From: Actinomycetes bacterium | Lineage (GTDB): Bacteria > Actinomycetota > Actinomycetes > DATJPE01 | Direction of reading: 5' to 3' | Assembly (NCBI GenBank): GCA_035506535.1 | Contig: DATJPE010000030.1 | Span: 62,001-126,000 of the forward strand | DNA: 64,000 nucleotides | In this document: one piece after another, positions 60,121 to 64,000 of the stretch | Position numbering within the stretch: the first letter of the stretch is position 1 | Layout: each line of letters begins with the position of its first letter | Notes under the pieces: model-generated | What the model saw: the letters and a program-made list of their open reading frames with translations, nothing else | Database searches by the model: none | What the model was told of the DNA's origin: nothing | Made by a program: the position numbers and the translations under genes

Positions 60121-62561
60121 TGACCGTGACCACGACTGGTGGAGGTGTGCCAGTGGCCGCCGCCGACCTCGTCACCGTGACCATCGACGGGATCGAGACC
60201 TCCGTGCCCAAGGGCACGCTGGTCATCCGCGCAGCCGAGCAGATCGGGCTGGCCATCCCCCGCTTCTGCGACCATCCGCTGCTGGACCCCGTGGGCGCGT
60301 GCCGGCAGTGCCTGGTGGAGGTCGAGGGTCAGCGCAAGCCCCTCGCGTCGTGCACCACGACCGTCACCGACGGGATGGTGGTCCGCACCCAGCTCACGTC
60401 GGCCGCGGCGGACAAGGCGCAGCAGGGCGTGATGGAGCTGCTGCTCATCAACCATCCCCTCGACTGCCCGATCTGCGACAAGGGCGGGGAGTGCCCGCTG
60501 CAGAACCAGGCGATGTCCAACGGGCGCGGCGAGTCCCGCTTCGACGGACCCAAACGGACCTTCCCCAAGCCGCTGCCCATCTCCTCGCAGGTCCTGCTGG
60601 ACCGGGAGCGCTGCATCTCGTGCGCCCGGTGCACGCGATTCTCGGCGCAGATCGCCGGCGACCCCTTCATCGAGCTGCTCGAGCGGGGTGCCGACCAGCA
60701 GGTCGGCACCGCCGAGGGCGCGCCGTTCGCGTCCTACTTCTCCGGCAACACGGTGCAGATCTGCCCGGTGGGGGCGCTGACTGGGGCGGCGTACCGCTTC
60801 CGCTCCCGCCCGTTCGACCTGGTGTCCGCGCACAGCGTCTGCGAGCACTGCGCCTCGGGCTGCGCCCTGCGTACGGACCACCGCCGCGGCGTGGTCCTGC
60901 GCCGGATGGCGGCCAACGACCCTGACGTCAACGAGGAGTGGAACTGCGACAAGGGCCGGTGGGCGTTCACCTATGCCGACGAGCAGTACCGCCTCGCCGC
61001 TCCACTCGTCCGTGACGAGTCCGGGTCACTGGTGGAGACGTCCTGGCCCGACGCGCTGGACGTCGCGGCCCGCGGCCTCGCCGCTGCCAGGGACGCCGGC
61101 GGTGTCGGCCTCCTGCCCGGCGGGCGGGTCAGCCTCGAGGACGCCTACGCGTGGTCGAAGTTCGCCCGGGTCGTCCTGGGCACCAACGACGTGGACTTCC
61201 GTGCCCGTGCGCACTCCGCCGAGGAGGCCGACTTCCTCGCGGCGCACGTCGCCGGACGTGGTGTCCAGCTCACCTACGCCGACCTCGAGAGCGCGCCGTT
61301 GGTCCTCCTCGTGGCCTTCGAGCCCGAGGAGGAGTCGCCCATCGTGTTCCTGCGGCTGCGCAAGACCGTCCGGCAGGGGCGTACGCGAGTCGCGAGCATC
61401 GCGGCGTACGCCTCGCGCGGGCTCGACAAGCTCTCCGGCCAGCTGCTCGCGTGCACGCCCGGGGGCGAGGCACACGTGCTCGAGGCCCTGTCCGGAGGCA
61501 GCACCGGTGGTGGACTCGACGAGGCCTGGGCCGAGGTCGCCGAGGCGCTGCGCGCGCCCGACGCCATCGTCGTCGCCGGCGAGCGGCTGGCCGCTGTCGC
61601 CGGCGGCCTCAGCGCGCTGTCCCGTCTGGCGAGGTCGACCGGCGCCCGGATCGCCTGGATGCCCCGTCGGGCGGGCGAGCGCGGCGCGGTGGAGGCGGGT
61701 GCCCTCCCCGGCCTGCTGCCCGGCGGTCGCCCCGTGGCCGACGCACAGGCCCGGGTCGATGCCGCCGCGGCCTGGGGGGTCCCGGCGCTGCCGAGCACGC
61801 CGGGGCGTGACACCAACGCGATCCTGCGCGCGGCGGCCGACGGGACCCTGAGCGGCCTCGTCGTCGGAGGCGTCGACCCCGTCGACGTCCCCGGGGACGC
61901 CCTGGCGGCGATCCGGGCCGCGGGCTTCGTGGTCAGCCTCGAGCTGCGCACGTCCGCGGTGACCGAGATCGCCGACGTCGTCCTTCCGGTCGCACCCGTC
62001 GCCGAGAAGGCCGGCACGTTCCTGGACTGGGAGGGACGCCCGCGCGCCTTCGGTCCCGCCCTCGACTCCTCTGCTCTCTCCGACGCCGAGGTGCTCTCCG
62101 CGCTGGCCGATGAGCTGGGCGCGCCCATCGGCCTGGGCACCGTCGAGGCGGTCCGGCGCGAGCTGGCCGAGCTCGAGCCGTGGGAGGGCGAGCGACCCAC
62201 CGCCCCTGACCTCCCCGCGGGCGACGCCGCGCAGCCGGCGGCCGGCGAGGCCGTCCTCGCGACCTGGCGCCTGCTGCTCGACCGCGGCAGCCTCCAGGAG
62301 GGCGAGCCGCATCTCGCCGGCACCGCTCGTACGCCCGTCGCCCGCCTCTCGCCGGCGACGGCGTCGGAGATCGGCGCGGTCGACGGAGCGCCGCTCACGG
62401 TCTCCAGCGAGCGCGGTAGCGTCACCGTGCCCCTCTGTGTCACCTCGATGCCCGACCGGGTCGTCTGGCTCCCGGCGCACTCAGCCGGCTGCTCGGCGCA
62501 GGCCGACCTCGCGGCCGGAGCGGGCACGGTCGTCCGCATCGCCCCTGGGAGCAGCGCATGA
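60120..62561 (+). CDS. nuoG: NADH-quinone oxidoreductase subunit G
   Basis: 813 residues, ATG 60120. N-terminal ferredoxin domain with [2Fe-2S] ligands in [19 protein letters not shown] and ASC, then the His/Cys set [30 protein letters not shown] with CPVGAL, and a molybdopterin-type domain with its own N7-like set [14 protein letters not shown] and WNCDKGRW. The C-terminal molybdopterin-oxidoreductase fold (about 270-813) is catalytically unused in complex I. Ala-rich end typical of high-GC genomes. Confidence 0.93.
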   Translation: MTVTTTGGGVPVAAADLVTVTIDGIETSVPKGTLVIRAAEQIGLAIPRFCDHPLLDPVGACRQCLVEVEGQRKPLASCTTTVTDGMVVRTQLTSAAADKAQQGVMELLLINHPLDCPICDKGGECPLQNQAMSNGRGESRFDGPKRTFPKPLPISSQVLLDRERCISCARCTRFSAQIAGDPFIELLERGADQQVGTAEGAPFASYFSGNTVQICPVGALTGAAYRFRSRPFDLVSAHSVCEHCASGCALRTDHRRGVVLRRMAANDPDVNEEWNCDKGRWAFTYADEQYRLAAPLVRDESGSLVETSWPDALDVAARGLAAARDAGGVGLLPGGRVSLEDAYAWSKFARVVLGTNDVDFRARAHSAEEADFLAAHVAGRGVQLTYADLESAPLVLLVAFEPEEESPIVFLRLRKTVRQGRTRVASIAAYASRGLDKLSGQLLACTPGGEAHVLEALSGGSTGGGLDEAWAEVAEALRAPDAIVVAGERLAAVAGGLSALSRLARSTGARIAWMPRRAGERGAVEAGALPGLLPGGRPVADAQARVDAAAAWGVPALPSTPGRDTNAILRAAADGTLSGLVVGGVDPVDVPGDALAAIRAAGFVVSLELRTSAVTEIADVVLPVAPVAEKAGTFLDWEGRPRAFGPALDSSALSDAEVLSALADELGAPIGLGTVEAVRRELAELEPWEGERPTAPDLPAGDAAQPAAGEAVLATWRLLLDRGSLQEGEPHLAGTARTPVARLSPATASEIGAVDGAPLTVSSERGSVTVPLCVTSMPDRVVWLPAHSAGCSAQADLAAGAGTVVRIAPGSSA

Positions 62562-63892
62562 GCCTCACCCTCGCCGCCGCAGCCCCCTATGCCCCGCCCC
62601 CGTTCGACGACCCCTGGTGGATCTCCCTCATCAAGGTGCTCGGCGTGTTCGTCCTGCTGGTCCTGCTCACGCTGTTCACGATCTGGGCGGAGCGCCGTGT
62701 CGTGGGGCGGATGCAGAACCGCATCGGTCCCAACCGGGTGGGCCCGGAGGGGCTCCTGCAGTCACTGATGGACGGGATCAAGCTGGCGCTCAAGGAGCAG
62801 ATCCTCCCCAAGGCGGCGGACAACTGGGTCTATGTGCTGGCCCCGCTCATCGCGACCGGGACCGCCTTCCTGGCCTTCGGGGTCATCCCGCTCGGGCCTG
62901 AGGTCTCGATGTTCGGCCACGAGACGCCGCTGCAGGTGAGCGACTTCCCGATCGCGGTGCTCTATGTCGTAGCGGCCGCGTCCATCGGGATCTACGGCAT
63001 CGTCCTCGGCGGGTGGTCCTCCGGCTCGACGTACCCGCTGCTGGGCGGGCTGCGCTCGAGCGCCCAGATGATCTCCTACGAGGTCGCGATGGGCCTGTCC
63101 TTCGTCGGCGTGTTCCTCTTCGCGGGCACCATGTCGACCTCCGGCATCGTCGCGGGCCAGCAGCACCTGTGGTACTGCCTGACGCTGGTGCCCTCGTTCG
63201 CGATCTACTGCATGTCGATGGTCGGGGAGACCAACCGCGCGCCCTTCGACCTGCCCGAGGCCGAGGGCGAGCTGGTCGGCGGCTTCCACACCGAGTACAG
63301 CTCGCTCACCTTCGCGCTGTTCTTCCTCGCGGAGTACGTCAACATGGTCACCGTCTCTGCGATGGCGACCACGCTCTTCCTCGGCGGCTGGCGCGCCCCT
63401 TGGCCGCTGTCGATCTGGTCCGGCGCGAACTCCGGGTGGGTGCCGCTCATCTGGTTCCTGGCCAAGGTCATGGTCTTCCTGTTCGTGTTCATCTGGCTGC
63501 GGGGAACCCTGCCTCGGCTGCGCTACGACCAGTTCATGCGGCTGGGCTGGAAGTTCCTCATCCCCGTCTCGTTGCTGTGGATCCTCGCCGTCGCGACCCT
63601 GCGTGCGGCGGACAACGAGGGAGCCACCCGCGGGCAGCGCATGGTCATCGGCGTCGGCCTGGTCGCCGTCTTCGCCATCCTGTCCATCGCGTGGAGCCTC
63701 GCCGCCGAGCGACGAATCCGTGACGAGGAGCGCGCGGAGGACGAGCGCCGCGCCGAGCGGGCAAGGAACCCGCGGTTCAAGGAGCACCCCACCCCACCCC
63801 TGCCGGGTGAGAGCGTCCGGGAGCCGGTCACGGTGCCCGCCGCTGGATGGCCCGGGGACGGCCACGACGACAGCGACGAGGAGACGCCATGA
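62558..63892 (+). CDS. nuoH: NADH-quinone oxidoreductase subunit H
   Basis: 444 residues, ATG 62558 (ATGA overlap). Eight or nine membrane helices: [38 protein letters not shown] (quinone entry), [41 protein letters not shown] (acidic loop) and [21 protein letters not shown] charged cytosolic tail of about 60 residues follows the last helix. Overlaps nuoI by four bases. Confidence 0.95.
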   Translation: MSLTLAAAAPYAPPPFDDPWWISLIKVLGVFVLLVLLTLFTIWAERRVVGRMQNRIGPNRVGPEGLLQSLMDGIKLALKEQILPKAADNWVYVLAPLIATGTAFLAFGVIPLGPEVSMFGHETPLQVSDFPIAVLYVVAAASIGIYGIVLGGWSSGSTYPLLGGLRSSAQMISYEVAMGLSFVGVFLFAGTMSTSGIVAGQQHLWYCLTLVPSFAIYCMSMVGETNRAPFDLPEAEGELVGGFHTEYSSLTFALFFLAEYVNMVTVSAMATTLFLGGWRAPWPLSIWSGANSGWVPLIWFLAKVMVFLFVFIWLRGTLPRLRYDQFMRLGWKFLIPVSLLWILAVATLRAADNEGATRGQRMVIGVGLVAVFAILSIAWSLAAERRIRDEERAEDERRAERARNPRFKEHPTPPLPGESVREPVTVPAAGWPGDGHDDSDEETP

Positions 63893-64000
63893 GCGTGCCC
63901 GGCCGCGGTTTCGGGGTCACCTTCGGGACGATGTTCAAGCACGTCGTCACCGAGCAGTACCCCGAGGAGAAGAAGGAGACCAAGCCGCGCTTCCACGGCC
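63889..64000 (+). CDS. nuoI: NADH-quinone oxidoreductase subunit I (N-terminal part)
   Basis: ATG 63889 overlaps the nuoH stop; the frame runs off the window after 37 codons. [24 protein letters not shown] and the following PRFHG match the N-terminus of the two-[4Fe-4S] NuoI subunit (TxxEQYPE..., RFHG). The cysteine motifs lie beyond the edge. Confidence 0.9.
   Translation, partial: MSVPGRGFGVTFGTMFKHVVTEQYPEEKKETKPRFHG

Overview
The window is a high-GC chromosomal segment (strong G/C third-codon bias, frequent GTG starts, dense ATGA/GTGA stop-start overlaps) from an actinobacterium. Pointers are disA-radA-mutY near clpC, a 32-residue bS22 gene, a full menaquinone (men) set, F420-dependent and MenG/geranylgeranyl-reductase families, and gene orders that I recall from Mycobacterium (Rv0496-Rv0512 and Rv0524-Rv0561 regions) and Streptomyces (rex-hemACD, menG-reductase-nuo). 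A cheB-cheR-cheW cluster suggests a motile lineage. I cannot name the genus from sequence alone.

Layout. 1-2.8 kb: 3' end of clpC with a strong terminator, a decayed glyoxalase-fold remnant, a lipoprotein, mutY and a membrane-anchored protein. 2.9-5.8 kb: cheB-cheR-cheW. 5.8-9.2 kb (minus strand): disA, radA and a conserved cysteine-rich protein. 9.3-16.3 kb: Ppx/GppA phosphatase, TIM-barrel isomerase, proline dehydrogenase, proC, acuC-like deacetylase, excisionase-type HTH, bS22, epimerase, acyltransferase. 16.4-20.1 kb: SerB-like HAD phosphatase, glutaredoxin-like protein, then an iron-uptake operon efeU-efeO(short)-efeB behind a perfect DtxR/IdeR-type iron box. 20.3-25.9 kb: rex-hemA-hemC-hemD-hemB behind a Rex operator. 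26-29.9 kb: DUF309 gene and a minus-strand reductive pyrimidine catabolism operon. 30-32.4 kb: an 807-residue protein that looks like an alpha/beta hydrolase split by a multi-pass membrane region. 32.6-38.8 kb: hemL, a histidine phosphatase, and the System II cytochrome c maturation set (TlpA-like, ccdA, resB, ccsA/B), DUF4229. 38.8-42 kb (minus): menE, an AAA ATPase, menA. 42.1-47.7 kb: a LacI regulator and a sugar ABC importer without its own ATPase, wedged into the men region. 47.7-53.6 kb: menB, menC, menD, menF, menG. 53.7 kb to the end: geranylgeranyl reductase and nuoA-nuoI (nuoI cut by the window edge).

How it fits together. Much of the window builds one respiratory chain: heme (hemA/C/D/B/L), cytochrome c assembly (ccs genes), menaquinone (menA-G plus side-chain reduction) and complex I (nuo). 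The NADH/NAD+ sensor Rex is encoded here, and Rex-type palindromes sit both at its own promoter and just upstream of the reductase-nuo block, so redox control of both operons is a reasonable inference. No single wholly unknown system stands out. The most noteworthy items are the second Rex-type operator, two families of dispersed imperfect palindromes (two copies each), the split membrane hydrolase, a recurrent leaderless-promoter architecture (TANNNT 6-7 nt before the start codon at nine genes), the iron box plus miniature EfeO, and the CheB with a degenerate receiver. All assignments come from reading the sequence and from remembered family features. No database search was run.
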